Of a DNA stretch of 37,622 nucleotides, positions 13,874 through 22,308 are shown one piece after another. Every line of letters begins with the position of its first letter. Within the stretch, counting starts at the first letter, position 1. The position numbers were made by a program, and so were the translations under genes. The notes below the pieces were generated by a model, which did no database searches, was not told the DNA's origin, and saw only the letters and a list, made by a program, of their open reading frames with translations. The stretch comes from Syntrophaceae bacterium UBA5744 (GTDB taxonomy: Bacteria; Desulfobacterota; Syntrophia; Syntrophales; UBA2192): positions 1 through 37,622 of the forward strand of contig DIFQ01000053.1 in the NCBI GenBank assembly GCA_002419215.1, given 5' to 3'.

Positions 13874-14464
13874 ATGGAGAACCCGAAAAGACCGCAAATC
13901 CTCAAGGGTGCACTGATCCAGTTCGGCCGCGGCCTGCCGCGAGAGGGCCGGACGGTCGCCTTTCAATACAATCCCGAGAGCCTTCGGAGAACCCTTGAGC
14001 CGGCAGGCCCGGGCGAGGCGCCGAGAGAGATCATCCGGTTCACGCTCACACTGGATGCTACGCAGGTCCTTGAAAGGCCGGAGCAGGAGCCCGCCGCTCT
14101 CGCAAGCGGGCTTTTGCCCGAGCTGGCGGCGCTGGAGCTGCTTCTGTTCCAGGGCGACGGACAGGACCGCCCAAAGCGTCCCGGGGCGTCTTCCTCCTTC
14201 TGCCTGTTCGTCTGGGGCGCAGAGCGCGCCGTGCCGGTCCGGGTGGCGCAACTGGAGATTCGTGAGCAGATGTTTGACACCCGCCTGCACCCGATCCGTG
14301 CCGAAGCGGATCTGACCCTGGAGGTGCCGGGCGAAGCCGTCCTCTCGAAAATCCCCCGGGCAAGAAAGTACATGTCGGAATATATGAAGACCAGAGAATC
14401 GCTTGCGCAGGCAGCATACCTCAACCGGCCGCTGAAAGACCTGCTCGAGCCGCTGCGAGAGTGA
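13874..14464 (+). CDS. Contractile injection system tube-associated (CIS_tube) protein
   Basis: The product is 196 aa. It begins KGALIQFGRGLPREGRTVAFQYNPESLRRTL, the characteristic N-terminal pattern of the CIS_tube family (Afp7/Pvc7-like). This family connects tube and hub in injection systems and often carries a C-terminal LysM. Here the protein stops after a helical tail (ARKYMSEYMKTRESLAQAAYL) with no LysM. Its partner upstream is the tube subunit, a neighbour relation common in injection loci. ATG 13874 has AAGGGG just upstream. Confidence 0.75.
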   Translation: MENPKRPQILKGALIQFGRGLPREGRTVAFQYNPESLRRTLEPAGPGEAPREIIRFTLTLDATQVLERPEQEPAALASGLLPELAALELLLFQGDGQDRPKRPGASSSFCLFVWGAERAVPVRVAQLEIREQMFDTRLHPIRAEADLTLEVPGEAVLSKIPRARKYMSEYMKTRESLAQAAYLNRPLKDLLEPLRE

Positions 14465-14697
14465 ATAGAAGAAGGGACAGGCCGCCGTGCGGCAGGGACA
14501 ACAATGCAGTGAGAGAAGTGAAAGAAGTGGAGGAAGTGGGGGAGAAAGAAAGGAACAGGGATTCGGGGCTCAGGAGTCAGAAAAAAAGAGCCAGCAGCAT
14601 ACAGCAGACAGCCGACAGTGAAAGAAGCGGGAATCGGGCTTCGGGAGTCCGAATCCGGGAAGAAAGCCGCAAGCTGCTTACCCCAAGGAGGAACGGT
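14465..14697. repeat. Intergenic hairpin-family copy with A/G-rich tail
   Basis: GCCGC (14481-14485), loop CGT and GCGGC (14489-14493) is another hairpin-family copy. It is followed by a purine-rich run with GGGGGAGAAAGAAAGGAACAG. That module is also present at 32233-32255 and in altered form near 16779. No gene is seen. Confidence 0.6.
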
Positions 14698-15369
14698 ATG
14701 GACATCATTGATGCGATAAACCAGAGAAAAAGCATCAGGGGATTCAAATCCGACCCTGTTTCAAAGGACGTATTGACCAAAATTCTGGAATCGGCCTGCA
14801 GGGCCCCATCGGCGATGAATACGCAACCGTGGGAATTTCTTGTCCTGACGGGTGATGTCCTGAACAGGCTGCGGGCTGCAGTCGTCGAGAAATTGAACAG
14901 GAAAGAGCAGGCGCATCCCGAACACGAAGCGGTCAGCTGGTCGAACGACAGCATATACCGGAATCGGCAGATCGAACTGGCCAAGAAACTTTTTGCGCTC
15001 ATGAATATTTCCAGGGACGACAAGGAAAAAAGGGCAGCGTGGCTGGAGCGGGGCTTCCGTTTCTTTGACGCGCCGGTAGCCATACTTCTTCTGACGGACA
15101 AGTCCCTGAGCGATTGCGGGCCCCTGCTCGATCTCGGGGCGGCCATGCAGAATATTTGCCTGGCGTCGCTCCACTTTGGGCTCGGCACCTGCATTGAAGA
15201 CCAGGGGGTGCTGTATCCCGAGGCAGTGCGGGAGATCGCGCAAATACCGGACAACAAGAAGATCATCATTGCCATCGCCATCGGATATCCGGACTGGGAC
15301 TTTCCCGCGAATGCCCTTGTGAACGGTCGTGAATCCCTCGACAAGAACACCCGCTGGCTGGGATTCTAG
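14698..15369 (+). CDS. Nitroreductase family protein
   Basis: The product is a 223-aa flavin-dependent nitroreductase-fold protein, probably FMN-binding and dimeric, using NAD(P)H. The N-terminal INQRKSIRGFKSDPVSKDVL and APSAMNTQPWEFLVL (residues about 38-52) are the typical FMN-phosphate region. The C-terminal LDLGAAMQNICLASLHFGLGTC and IAIGYPDWD match the family core. No metal-binding or ferredoxin domain is fused. The natural substrate cannot be told. CAAGGAGG lies just before ATG 14698. It is flanked by repeats on both sides. Confidence 0.88.
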   Translation: MDIIDAINQRKSIRGFKSDPVSKDVLTKILESACRAPSAMNTQPWEFLVLTGDVLNRLRAAVVEKLNRKEQAHPEHEAVSWSNDSIYRNRQIELAKKLFALMNISRDDKEKRAAWLERGFRFFDAPVAILLLTDKSLSDCGPLLDLGAAMQNICLASLHFGLGTCIEDQGVLYPEAVREIAQIPDNKKIIIAIAIGYPDWDFPANALVNGRESLDKNTRWLGF

Positions 15370-15740
15370 ACCATCCTTCCGGGTGGGATGAGGGGGCAGG
15401 CCTTGCCGGCCGCTAAGCGGCAGTGACAGGCTGCTACGCAGCAGTGACCAGTGACCGGTGGACAGTGGCCGGTGAACGATGAAGAAGTTTCTGAGTGAAA
15501 GGGAAAAAGGGACAAGGGGCGAGGAAGGATAACGTAGATCGCCACGCCTCGCGCGGCTCGACTCGCGATGACCCCGTTTTTGAAACAGCGGATTCATGTT
15601 CATGAGAGGCGGTGGCTGGTGAGCCGTGAAGAAGGGGGCTCCGTCACGTTGAAATCTTTGATGGCCCCGTGAAAATATCTATTGTAATCGAGCTGTAAAA
15701 TTGTACCATTCCATATAACTATCAAAGGGGGGGAACTGTC
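15370..15740. repeat. Intergenic repeat block with an 'empty site' element
   Basis: Two hairpin-family stems lie at 15409-15421 (GCCGC/GCGGC) and 15430-15442 (GCTGC/GCAGC), followed by the CAGTGACC tail. Next is a GAGGAAGGATAACGTAGATC... CTCGCGATGACC element (about 15531-15590) with GAAACAGCGGATTCAT. The same element at 23541-23682 is interrupted by about 70 bp. No convincing promoter for the TRAP gene is seen. Confidence 0.8.
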
Positions 15741-16748
15741 ATGATCAAGCAAATCGGCATCTTTGGCCTCGCGTGTTTTGTCCTTCTGAACGTGAGCGGT
15801 TGCATGGGAGGCTCGGACAAGGCGGACAAGGGGGAGTTCAAGGCCCAGCTGAAACTCGCCTCCCTGACTCCTGCGAGCCACACCTACAACCAGGCGGCAA
15901 CCAGATTTGCAGAGCTCGTCAAGGAGCGAAGCAATGGGCGCATCCAGGTGACCGTTTACCCGGACGGCCAGCTCGGCAAGGGCGAACGGGAGCTGCTCGA
16001 ATCCTTGCAGCAGGGCACCATCGATGTCTATGTCGGCTCGACGGGACCGATCGGCGGATTCAATCCCGCCATCGGGATCCTGGACATCCCGTTCCTGTTC
16101 AATGATTACGGACACGTGGACAAGGTGTTGGACGGTCCCGTCGGACAGCAGCTCCTGGACGATCTGGAGAAGGCCCAGTTCAAGGCCCTGGCTTTTTGGG
16201 AAAACGGTTTCCGGAACCTGACGAATTCCCGGAGGGCGGTCAGGGTCCCTGCCGATGCCAGGGGCCTGAAGATCCGCACGATGGAGAACAAGGTGCACAT
16301 GGCGGCCTGGAAGGCGGTGGGCGCAAACCCTGTCCCCATGGCGTGGGGGGAAGTTTACATGGCCTTGCAGCAGAAGACCATCGACGGACAGGAAAACCCG
16401 GTCGCCGTGATCCATTCGGCCAAGATCAATGAAGTTCAGAAATACCTGTCCCTTACCCAGCATGTCTATTCCCCGGCAGTCCTCATCGTGAGCCTGAAAA
16501 AATGGCAGTCCATGCCCAAGCCGGATCAGGAGATGCTTCTCAAGACGGCCCGGGAAGTCGCCCAGTATCAACGCAAGCTGGGAAGGGACACGGAGGAAAA
16601 GCAGGTTGCCGAGCTCTCCGACAGGGGGATGAAGGTGGAGAAAAACATCGACAAGGCCGCATGGAGGCGTGCCATGCAGCCGGTGATCAGCGAGGTCGCC
16701 GGGCAGTACGGAAAGGAAAAAGTCGATGCGATCCTGGGGACCCGGTAG
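15741..16748 (+). CDS. TRAP transporter solute-binding lipoprotein, DctP family
   Basis: The product is 335 aa. A lipoprotein signal ends in LNVSGC (Cys21). The mature protein has the DctP-type fold: LASLTPASHTYNQAATRFAELV, GRIQVTVYPDGQLG, VGSTGPIGGF, GLKIRTMENKVHMAAWKAVGANPVPMAWGEVYMALQQKTIDGQENP. The R in LKIRTME is the usual carboxylate-binding Arg, so an organic acid ligand is likely. TRAP systems also need DctQ and DctM membrane subunits; neither is in this window, so it is an orphan binding protein here. AAAGGGGGGGAA precedes ATG 15741. Confidence 0.9.
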   Translation: MIKQIGIFGLACFVLLNVSGCMGGSDKADKGEFKAQLKLASLTPASHTYNQAATRFAELVKERSNGRIQVTVYPDGQLGKGERELLESLQQGTIDVYVGSTGPIGGFNPAIGILDIPFLFNDYGHVDKVLDGPVGQQLLDDLEKAQFKALAFWENGFRNLTNSRRAVRVPADARGLKIRTMENKVHMAAWKAVGANPVPMAWGEVYMALQQKTIDGQENPVAVIHSAKINEVQKYLSLTQHVYSPAVLIVSLKKWQSMPKPDQEMLLKTAREVAQYQRKLGRDTEEKQVAELSDRGMKVEKNIDKAAWRRAMQPVISEVAGQYGKEKVDAILGTR

Positions 16749-17095
16749 GCCGCTGCGCGGCAGTGACCAGTGACCAGTGGGGGAGAAAAAAGGGGCAGGG
16801 GTTCGGGCATTGGGCTTCAGGAAGAATGAACAACCGCAAAACGAGATTGTCGCGCACTGAGCCCGTAGAAGTGCTCCTGAGAAACAGCCCTCTCGTTTCC
16901 CCTCCCTCGACGGGAGGGGATAAAGGGGAGGGTGAATGATTTCAAGACCCCCTCACCCCTGCCCTCTCCCGCGAGGGGGAGAGGGAAAATTTGGAAAGAG
17001 CCCTCTCCCGCAAAGGGGAGAGGGTGTTTCTTCCAGTGAAGATGCGTTATGGGTCGAGCGTTATGAAAGAGACGAAGTGCAGGGAGGGTCGGAAC
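16749..17095. repeat. Hairpin repeat followed by inverted composite element
   Basis: GCCGC (16749-16753), loop TGC and GCGGC (16757-16761), with CAGTGACCAGTGACCAGTGG, starts one base after the TAG stop of the TRAP gene. The composite element at 16871-17040 is the inverse of the one at 11118-11350 (GCTCCTGAGAAACAGCCC to GGTGTTTCTTCCA). No gene is seen up to the small membrane protein. Confidence 0.85.
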
Positions 17096-17299
17096 ATGAA
17101 AAAAGCATTGACCGGGATCGTCTGCCTGGCGGCCATTGTGGCTGCAGGGGTTGTCCTTCTACCCGTGGCGGCCGTCAAACTGGCGGTGCGGCTATCGAAG
17201 CCCCGGGACGACGCGAGGAAGCAAAGCCCCCAGGCCGAAGGGGAGCCGTCCGGGAGATTTCTCACGGAACAGTATAAAATCGAAGAGCGGCCGAGTTGA
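17096..17299 (+). CDS. Small single-pass membrane protein
   Basis: The product is 67 aa: a basic start (MKKALTG), one hydrophobic helix (about residues 8-31, IVCLAAIVAAGVVLLPVAAVKLAV) and a charged C-terminal tail. The helix could be an uncleaved anchor. No family was recognised. GCAGGGAGGG upstream supports ATG 17096. It lies about 100 bp before the BtrH-like gene on the same strand and may be co-transcribed with it. Confidence 0.5.
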   Translation: MKKALTGIVCLAAIVAAGVVLLPVAAVKLAVRLSKPRDDARKQSPQAEGEPSGRFLTEQYKIEERPS

Positions 17300-17396
17300 T
17301 CTTTTTCAGAACCGTATCTCGTTTATGGCCCGTCTTTCGTGACCATGAACCCGTGGTCGGAAGATTCCCGCAAGCATTCACGGCGGGAGGGGAATC

Positions 17397-18395
17397 ATGT
17401 CCGATGGGAAGATCATCCCGGGTTACCGTCATCAACCGGGATTTCACTGCGCGTCGAGCGCCATCCGCAACGTCCTGGCGTTCCGGGGGATCCAGGTCGG
17501 CGAGCCCGCCGTCATCGGCCTGGGGCGGGGGCCGGGATTCTTCCACCTGCTCTGTGATTATCCCCCGTCCCGGCTTGTCCACGTGCGCCACACCACCCTG
17601 GAGGAAAACTTCTTCCGGACGGCGGGACTGAAATTCCAGTGGCGGGAGACGGAGGATGCCGCCGAGGCGACCCGGCTCGCAAAGGCGTCGGTTGCCCGGG
17701 GCCTGCCGGTCCTCATCCAGACCGACATCGCGTTTCTTCCCTACTTCAACACCGACCAGCGCTTCCCCGGCCACGCCGTGGTCATCTGCGGCTATGACGA
17801 CGACAGGGACGAGTTCTACGTTTCGGACACGCTCCGCCCGGATATGCTCGCCGTGGCGACCGCGGACATGGAGCGTGCGCGGAGCGGCGGCTTTGAGCCC
17901 TACGTGATCAACAACAGGTTCTTCGTCCTCGAGGAACTCTCCGGGTTCCGCATCGACGAGGCCGTGGTGCAGGGCGCCATCCGCCGGTGGGCCGAGGAGA
18001 ATCTGAACGGCATCCCGGGGCTGCCCTTCGCTTACGGCGTCCGGTCGCTGGAGGCGCTCATCGGGGGTCTGCCCGGCTGGAAGGACGTCGCGGACTGGGA
18101 GTGGTCGGCGCGCTTCACCTACCAGGTCATCGAGCGGCGGGGAACGGGGGGTGCCGGCTTCCGCACCCTCTACCGGCAGTTCCTGGAGGAGCAGGAAGGG
18201 CGTTACCCGGCGCTTCAGAGAATGGGCCTTTCAAAGGAACTGGCCGTCATCGAGGGTATCTATCACGATGTGGCTGCGGTATTCCGGCAGATCAGCGAAG
18301 GGGAGGCACCGGACTTCTCCCCCGCCACGCCGGTTCTGGAGAAGCTCCTGGAGCGGGAACAGGATTTCTATCGGAAGATTCTGCTCGAACTGTGA
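17397..18395 (+). CDS. BtrH N-terminal / DUF4872 domain protein
   Basis: The product is 332 aa. Residues about 10-150 match the BtrH_N domain, a papain-like acyltransferase fold named from butirosin biosynthesis. Cys18 (FHCASSAIRNVLAFRG) and His126 (FPGHAVVICGYDDDRDEFYVSD) are placed as catalytic dyad. The rest (about 165-330) fits the companion DUF4872 helical domain. BtrH moves an acyl group from a carrier protein onto an aminoglycoside; here no carrier protein or antibiotic genes are nearby, so the acyl donor and acceptor are unknown. GGGAGGGGAATC precedes ATG 17397. Confidence 0.82.
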   Translation: MSDGKIIPGYRHQPGFHCASSAIRNVLAFRGIQVGEPAVIGLGRGPGFFHLLCDYPPSRLVHVRHTTLEENFFRTAGLKFQWRETEDAAEATRLAKASVARGLPVLIQTDIAFLPYFNTDQRFPGHAVVICGYDDDRDEFYVSDTLRPDMLAVATADMERARSGGFEPYVINNRFFVLEELSGFRIDEAVVQGAIRRWAEENLNGIPGLPFAYGVRSLEALIGGLPGWKDVADWEWSARFTYQVIERRGTGGAGFRTLYRQFLEEQEGRYPALQRMGLSKELAVIEGIYHDVAAVFRQISEGEAPDFSPATPVLEKLLEREQDFYRKILLEL

Positions 18396-18668
18396 AGACT
18401 GGGGTGTGGCTGCTGCGCAGCAGTGGTCAGTGACCAGTGAAGAAGGGGTTCAGGCTCGCACACTGACCAGGCTTTTACGGCAGTGGCCAGTGGTCAGTAA
18501 AAAGACGAAGAAGTGCCTGAGTTAAAACAAGTGGCCAGGGGCCTGCAACGAGCAAGCAGCCAACAGCAGACGGAAAAATGTGTCATCTGCAAGGTGCAGT
18601 TGCTTCAAGATGACAATCGATGACTGTATGAAATATTCGTTTGTTCATCATGTGTGGCCAACTTATGC
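18396..18668. repeat. Hairpin-family repeats between btrH-like gene and leu promoter
   Basis: GCTGC (18409-18413), loop TGC and GCAGC (18417-18421) with AGTGGTCAGTGACCAGTG lies 13 bp after the stop. A second tail-only unit (CGGCAGTGGCCAGTGGTCAG) is at 18479-18498. TATTCGTTTGT (18634-18644) and its inverse ACAAACGAATA (18705-18715) flank the leu -35 region and might be operator half-sites. Confidence 0.65.
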
Positions 18669-18698
18669 TTGACAATCGGAATGCCTCCGTGTAGTAAT
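18669..18698 (+). promoter_or_regulatory. Putative leu operon promoter
   Basis: A perfect -35 TTGACA (18669-18674) is followed, after 17 bp, by TAGTAAT (18692-18698), a weak -10. It lies 60 bp before the leader peptide and within the inverted repeat TATTCGTTTGT/ACAAACGAATA. Confidence 0.5.
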
Positions 18699-18758
18699 TT
18701 TCATACAAACGAATACATAGCGATAATGATGGGCAGTATCATGATTGGAAAGACCGGG

Positions 18759-18845
18759 ATGAACGAATTGCTTACCCTTCTGGGCCTCACCCTCCTGGGC
18801 CTTTCCAGCCATATTTGCCGCCCATCGGTATCAGGGAATCCGTAA
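18759..18845 (+). CDS. leuL: Leucine-operon leader peptide
   Basis: The 28-aa frame has eight leucines among twelve successive residues (MNELLTLLGLTLLGLSS), encoded by TTG, CTT, CTG and CTC codons. GGAAAGA at 18747-18753 gives a ribosome binding site for ATG 18759; in-frame ATGs at 18741 and 18726 are alternatives. It sits between the promoter and a strong terminator, directly before leuA. Charged leucyl-tRNA shortage would stall the ribosome at the Leu run and favour the alternative fold. The peptide itself is probably not functional after synthesis. The length happens to equal that of enterobacterial LeuL. Confidence 0.8.
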   Translation: MNELLTLLGLTLLGLSSHICRPSVSGNP

Positions 18846-18867
18846 AAGAGTAAGCAAAAAGAGTTAC

Positions 18868-18902
18868 CTGAAGGCCATGGGCAAACCCCATGGCCTTTTT
18901 TT
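18868..18902 (+). terminator. leu attenuator (terminator with alternative antiterminator)
   Basis: Perfect 11-bp stem AAGGCCATGGG (18871-18881) with CCCATGGCCTT (18887-18897), loop CAAAC and T-run 18896-18902. CTGAAGGCC (18868-18876) can instead pair with GGCCTTTCCAG (18798-18808) just after the Leu codon run, which would prevent the terminator. leuA starts 20 bp later. Confidence 0.85.
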
Positions 18903-18921
18903 ATTTTCACAGGGGGAAGCC

Positions 18922-20469
18922 ATGAAAAAAGAGAAGCACGAAAGAATCATGATTTTTGACACGACCCTGAGGGACGGTGAGCAGTCGCCGGGATGCAGCA
19001 TGAATCCGGAAGAAAAACTCCGCATCGCCAGGCAACTGGAAAAGTTGGGTGTGGATATCATCGAAGCCGGGTTTCCTGTGGCTTCCGAGGGGGATTTCCT
19101 TTCCGTCCAGCAGATCGCCCGGGAAATCCGGGGTTGCCAGATTGCAGGTCTTTCCCGGGCAAATCCCGAAGATATCGATCGGGCCTGGCAGGCCATCCGG
19201 GAGGCGGCCAACCCGCGGATCCATACATTCCTGTCCTCTTCGGATATTCACCTGAAGCATCAGCTGAAAAAGACGCGAGAACAGGCCTTGAAGGAGGCCA
19301 TAGCCGCCGTTGCCCATGCTCGGGGTTACACAGACAACGTCGAGTTCTCCCCCATGGATGCCACGAGATCGGACTGGGATTACCTCTGCGATGTTGTTGA
19401 AGCAGTCATCTCCGCGGGAGCCACGACCATCAACATTCCCGACACGGTAGGGTATGCCCTGCCCGATGAATTCAGCGCCTTGATGGCATATCTGTTCGAC
19501 AAGGTAAAAATTCTCAGGGATGTCGTTGTATCCGTGCACTGTCACAATGATCTCGGTGTGGCCGTCGCCAATTCCCTGGCTGTTCTGAAGCATGGCGTCA
19601 GGCAGATCGAATGCACGGTCAACGGGATCGGCGAGCGGGCCGGAAACACGGCCCTGGAAGAAGTAGTCATGGCCATCGAGACGCGAAAGGATCTGCTGCA
19701 TTACCATACGGGTATCCAAACCAAACACCTGTACCCGACCTCCCGGCTGTTGAGCCAGATCACAGGCGTTCCCGTGCAGCCCAATAAGGCCATCGTGGGC
19801 GCCAACGCGTTCGCCCACGAGTCCGGTATCCATCAGGACGGAATGATCAAGGAGAAGACCACCTACGAAATCATCAAGCCCGCAACGGTAGGCTATTCGG
19901 ACACCCATCTGGTGATGGGCAAACACTCGGGCCGCCACGCGGTCCAGGAACACCTCAAGAAGATGGGGTTCAGCCTCGCGTCGGCGGAGCTCGACCGGGT
20001 CTTCGCCCGTTTCAAGGAGCTGGCCGACGTCAAGAAAGAAATCTATGACGAGGATCTGGAGGTCATTATTCACGAGGAGATCTTCCGTGCGGAGGATAAG
20101 TACAAGCTGGTCTACCTGAACGTGGTCAGCGGAAATGTGGCCGTTCCCACTGCGACGATGCAGATGGAGATAGACGGCAAGCTCATCCAGGAAGCCGGTT
20201 TCGGGGTCGGCCCCGTGGATGCCACCTTCGCTGCAATCCGCAAGATCACCCATACCGATTACTACCTGGAGAAGTACGCAGTCAACGCCGTCACCGGCGG
20301 GACGGACGCTCAGGGGGAAGTGACGGTTCAGCTCAAGTACAACGGACACAGTGTCTTTGGCCGCGGCGCCCATCCCGACGTGATCGTTGCCTCTGCCAGG
20401 GCCTACATCAACGCCCTGAATCGGCTCGAGTGGCTCCGGTCTCGTAATCGCAAGGCCGAGATGATATAA
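18922..20469 (+). CDS. leuA: 2-isopropylmalate synthase
   Basis: The product is 515 aa. It condenses acetyl-CoA with 2-ketoisovalerate, the committed step of leucine synthesis. The TIM barrel shows IFDTTLRDGEQSPGC (Arg17, Asp18) and the metal ligands His206 and His208 in VHCHNDLG. VNGIGERAGNTALEEV and HESGIHQDG follow. The C-terminal third (about 390-515) is the regulatory allosteric domain for leucine feedback (GFGVGPVDA, VTVQLKYNGHSVFGRGAHPDV). Length and motifs fit LeuA rather than homocitrate or citramalate synthase, though the last is not strictly excluded. ATG 18922 follows GGGGGAAGC. It is the first gene of leuACDB and is controlled by the attenuator just upstream. Confidence 0.95.
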   Translation: MKKEKHERIMIFDTTLRDGEQSPGCSMNPEEKLRIARQLEKLGVDIIEAGFPVASEGDFLSVQQIAREIRGCQIAGLSRANPEDIDRAWQAIREAANPRIHTFLSSSDIHLKHQLKKTREQALKEAIAAVAHARGYTDNVEFSPMDATRSDWDYLCDVVEAVISAGATTINIPDTVGYALPDEFSALMAYLFDKVKILRDVVVSVHCHNDLGVAVANSLAVLKHGVRQIECTVNGIGERAGNTALEEVVMAIETRKDLLHYHTGIQTKHLYPTSRLLSQITGVPVQPNKAIVGANAFAHESGIHQDGMIKEKTTYEIIKPATVGYSDTHLVMGKHSGRHAVQEHLKKMGFSLASAELDRVFARFKELADVKKEIYDEDLEVIIHEEIFRAEDKYKLVYLNVVSGNVAVPTATMQMEIDGKLIQEAGFGVGPVDATFAAIRKITHTDYYLEKYAVNAVTGGTDAQGEVTVQLKYNGHSVFGRGAHPDVIVASARAYINALNRLEWLRSRNRKAEMI

Positions 20470-20507
20470 AATAATGGTTTTGTGAAAAGAAAGGATATCA
20501 AACCCCT

Positions 20508-21767
20508 ATGGGAATGACGATAACAGAGAAGATCCTCCGTGAACACACGGAGTTGAAGGAGCTCCATTCCGGGATGCTGATCAATGCCAGGGTGGACGTC
20601 GCCCTGGGCAACGACATCACGGCCCCTTTTGCCATCGAGGAGTTCAGGAAAGCGGGTGGGACCGCCGTGTTTGACCGGGACCGCGTGATCCTGGTACCTG
20701 ATCACTTCACCCCGAACAAGGACATCCAGTCGGCTGCCCAGTGCAAGGTCCTTCGGGACTTCGTCAATGAGCAGAATCTCACGCACTCCTTCGAGGGGGG
20801 CACCGTCGGGATCGAGCATGCTCTCCTTCCCGAGCAGGGACTGGTGCTGCCGGGGGATCTGGTTATCGGCGCCGACAGCCATACCTGCACCTACGGGGCT
20901 CTCGGAGCCTATGCCACGGGGGTAGGCAGCACGGACCTTGCGGCGGTCATGCTGACGGGGGAAGCCTGGTTCAAGGTGCCCGAGTCCATGAAGATCGTCC
21001 TGCATGGAAGCCTTCGCAGGTGGGTCTCGGGGAAAGATCTGATCCTGTACATTATCGGCCGGATCGGCGTGGACGGGGCTCGCTACAGGGCCATGGAGTT
21101 CACGGGCGACACGATCGCCCGCCTCGGGATGGCGGATCGGTTCACGATGGCCAACATGGTCATCGAGGCGGGGGCGAAAAACGGGATATTCATCCCCGAT
21201 GCGGTCACGGAGGCCTACGTCAGGGAGAGGGCGAGACGAAAATGGCGGTTCTATGATTCCGACCCGGATGCGGTCTACGCGAGCATCCTGGACGTGGATG
21301 TAAGCAGGATCGAACCGCAGGTTGCCTTCCCCCCTCTGCCGTCGAATACCCGGGGGATCAGCGAAGTCGGCGAGATTCGGATCGATCAAGTCGTTATTGG
21401 TTCCTGCACCAACGGGCGCATCGAGGACCTGCGCATCGCTGCCGGGCTCCTCAAGGGACGAGAGGCTGCCCCCCATGTCCGCCTCATTATCATTCCCGCC
21501 ACGCCCGGGGTCTACCGTGCGGCCCTGCAGGAGGGCCTCCTCGAGATTTTCCTCAACGCGAAGGCGGTGATCAGCCCCCCGACCTGCGGCCCCTGCCTGG
21601 GAGGCTACATGGGAATCCTGGCTGACGGGGAAAGGGCCGTCGCCACCACGAACCGGAATTTCATCGGGCGGATGGGCCACCCGGGAAGCGAGGTCTACCT
21701 GGCGAGCCCGGCCGTTGCCGCCGCTTCGGCCATTCTGGGGAGGATCGCGGGCCCCGATTCACTTTGA
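20508..21767 (+). CDS. leuC: 3-isopropylmalate dehydratase large subunit
   Basis: The product is 419 aa, the shorter, HacA/archaeal-type LeuC rather than the about 466-aa enterobacterial form. With LeuD it isomerises 2- to 3-isopropylmalate using a [4Fe-4S] cluster. Cluster ligands are Cys300 (IGSCTNGR), Cys360 and Cys363 (PTCGPCLGG). Substrate-site motifs VIGADSHTCTYGALGA and GVGSTD are present. ATG 20508 lies 38 bp after leuA; an ATG two codons on (20514) is possible. The family also includes homoaconitase-like enzymes, but the leu context is decisive. Confidence 0.94.
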   Translation: MGMTITEKILREHTELKELHSGMLINARVDVALGNDITAPFAIEEFRKAGGTAVFDRDRVILVPDHFTPNKDIQSAAQCKVLRDFVNEQNLTHSFEGGTVGIEHALLPEQGLVLPGDLVIGADSHTCTYGALGAYATGVGSTDLAAVMLTGEAWFKVPESMKIVLHGSLRRWVSGKDLILYIIGRIGVDGARYRAMEFTGDTIARLGMADRFTMANMVIEAGAKNGIFIPDAVTEAYVRERARRKWRFYDSDPDAVYASILDVDVSRIEPQVAFPPLPSNTRGISEVGEIRIDQVVIGSCTNGRIEDLRIAAGLLKGREAAPHVRLIIIPATPGVYRAALQEGLLEIFLNAKAVISPPTCGPCLGGYMGILADGERAVATTNRNFIGRMGHPGSEVYLASPAVAAASAILGRIAGPDSL

Positions 21768-21795
21768 TCCGATTAGGTTTACAAGGAGAACAATC

Positions 21796-22308
21796 ATGAA
21801 ATTCAGAGGAAAAGTCTGGAAGTTCGGAGACAATATCGATACGGATGCCATCATCCCGGCCCGTCACTTGACGACCACCGATCCGGCAGAACTGGCGCGT
21901 CATTGCATGGAGGATATCGATCCGGAATTCGCCCGGAAAGTCGGGGCCGGCGATATCATTGTAGCCGGTGAGAACTTCGGCTGCGGTTCTTCCCGGGAGC
22001 ATGCCCCCATCGCCATCAAGGCAGCCGGGATTTCCTGTGTCATTGCCCGGAGCTTTGCACGGATCTTTTACCGCAACGCTTTCAATATGGGCCTGCCGAT
22101 CTTCGAGTCGGCTGAGCTGTGGGACCGTGTTGCCGGGGGGCAGCACATTGAAGCGGATGGCGGTGGGGGGAAGATCATCATCGTCGGCTCCGAAGCGCAA
22201 CCGCTTTCCATCGAACCGATTCCCCCCTTCATGCAGGAGCTGATCCGGCACGGCGGCCTGATGCGGCACATCGCCCAGAAAAAGCAGCAATCTCAAGGAA
22301 GGAAATGA
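21796..22308 (+). CDS. leuD: 3-isopropylmalate dehydratase small subunit
   Basis: The product is 170 aa, the swivelling-domain partner of LeuC. It starts MKFRGKVWKFGDNIDTDAIIPARHL and carries the substrate-recognition loop NFGCGSSREHAPIAIK (about residues 58-73), followed by ARSFARIFYRNAFNMGLP. Its length matches the short HacB-type subunits that pair with a 419-aa LeuC. ACAAGGAGAAC precedes ATG 21796. The stop overlaps the start codons of leuB (ATGATG at 22305-22310), so the last two genes are coupled. Confidence 0.95.
   Translation: MKFRGKVWKFGDNIDTDAIIPARHLTTTDPAELARHCMEDIDPEFARKVGAGDIIVAGENFGCGSSREHAPIAIKAAGISCVIARSFARIFYRNAFNMGLPIFESAELWDRVAGGQHIEADGGGGKIIIVGSEAQPLSIEPIPPFMQELIRHGGLMRHIAQKKQQSQGRK

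Noticed and set aside
13336..14464. Prophage
   Set aside because: Only two tube-related genes are present. No integrase, terminase, capsid or lysis gene, and no attachment-site repeats were found.
18907..20373. Long minus-strand open frame of 488 codons opposite leuA
   Set aside because: It is antisense to a fully recognised leuA, has no ribosome binding site and shows no family features. High GC content leaves opposite frames open by codon bias.
20403..21680. Long minus-strand open frame opposite leuC
   Set aside because: LeuC on the plus strand has all cluster ligands and family motifs; the opposite frame has low-complexity composition.
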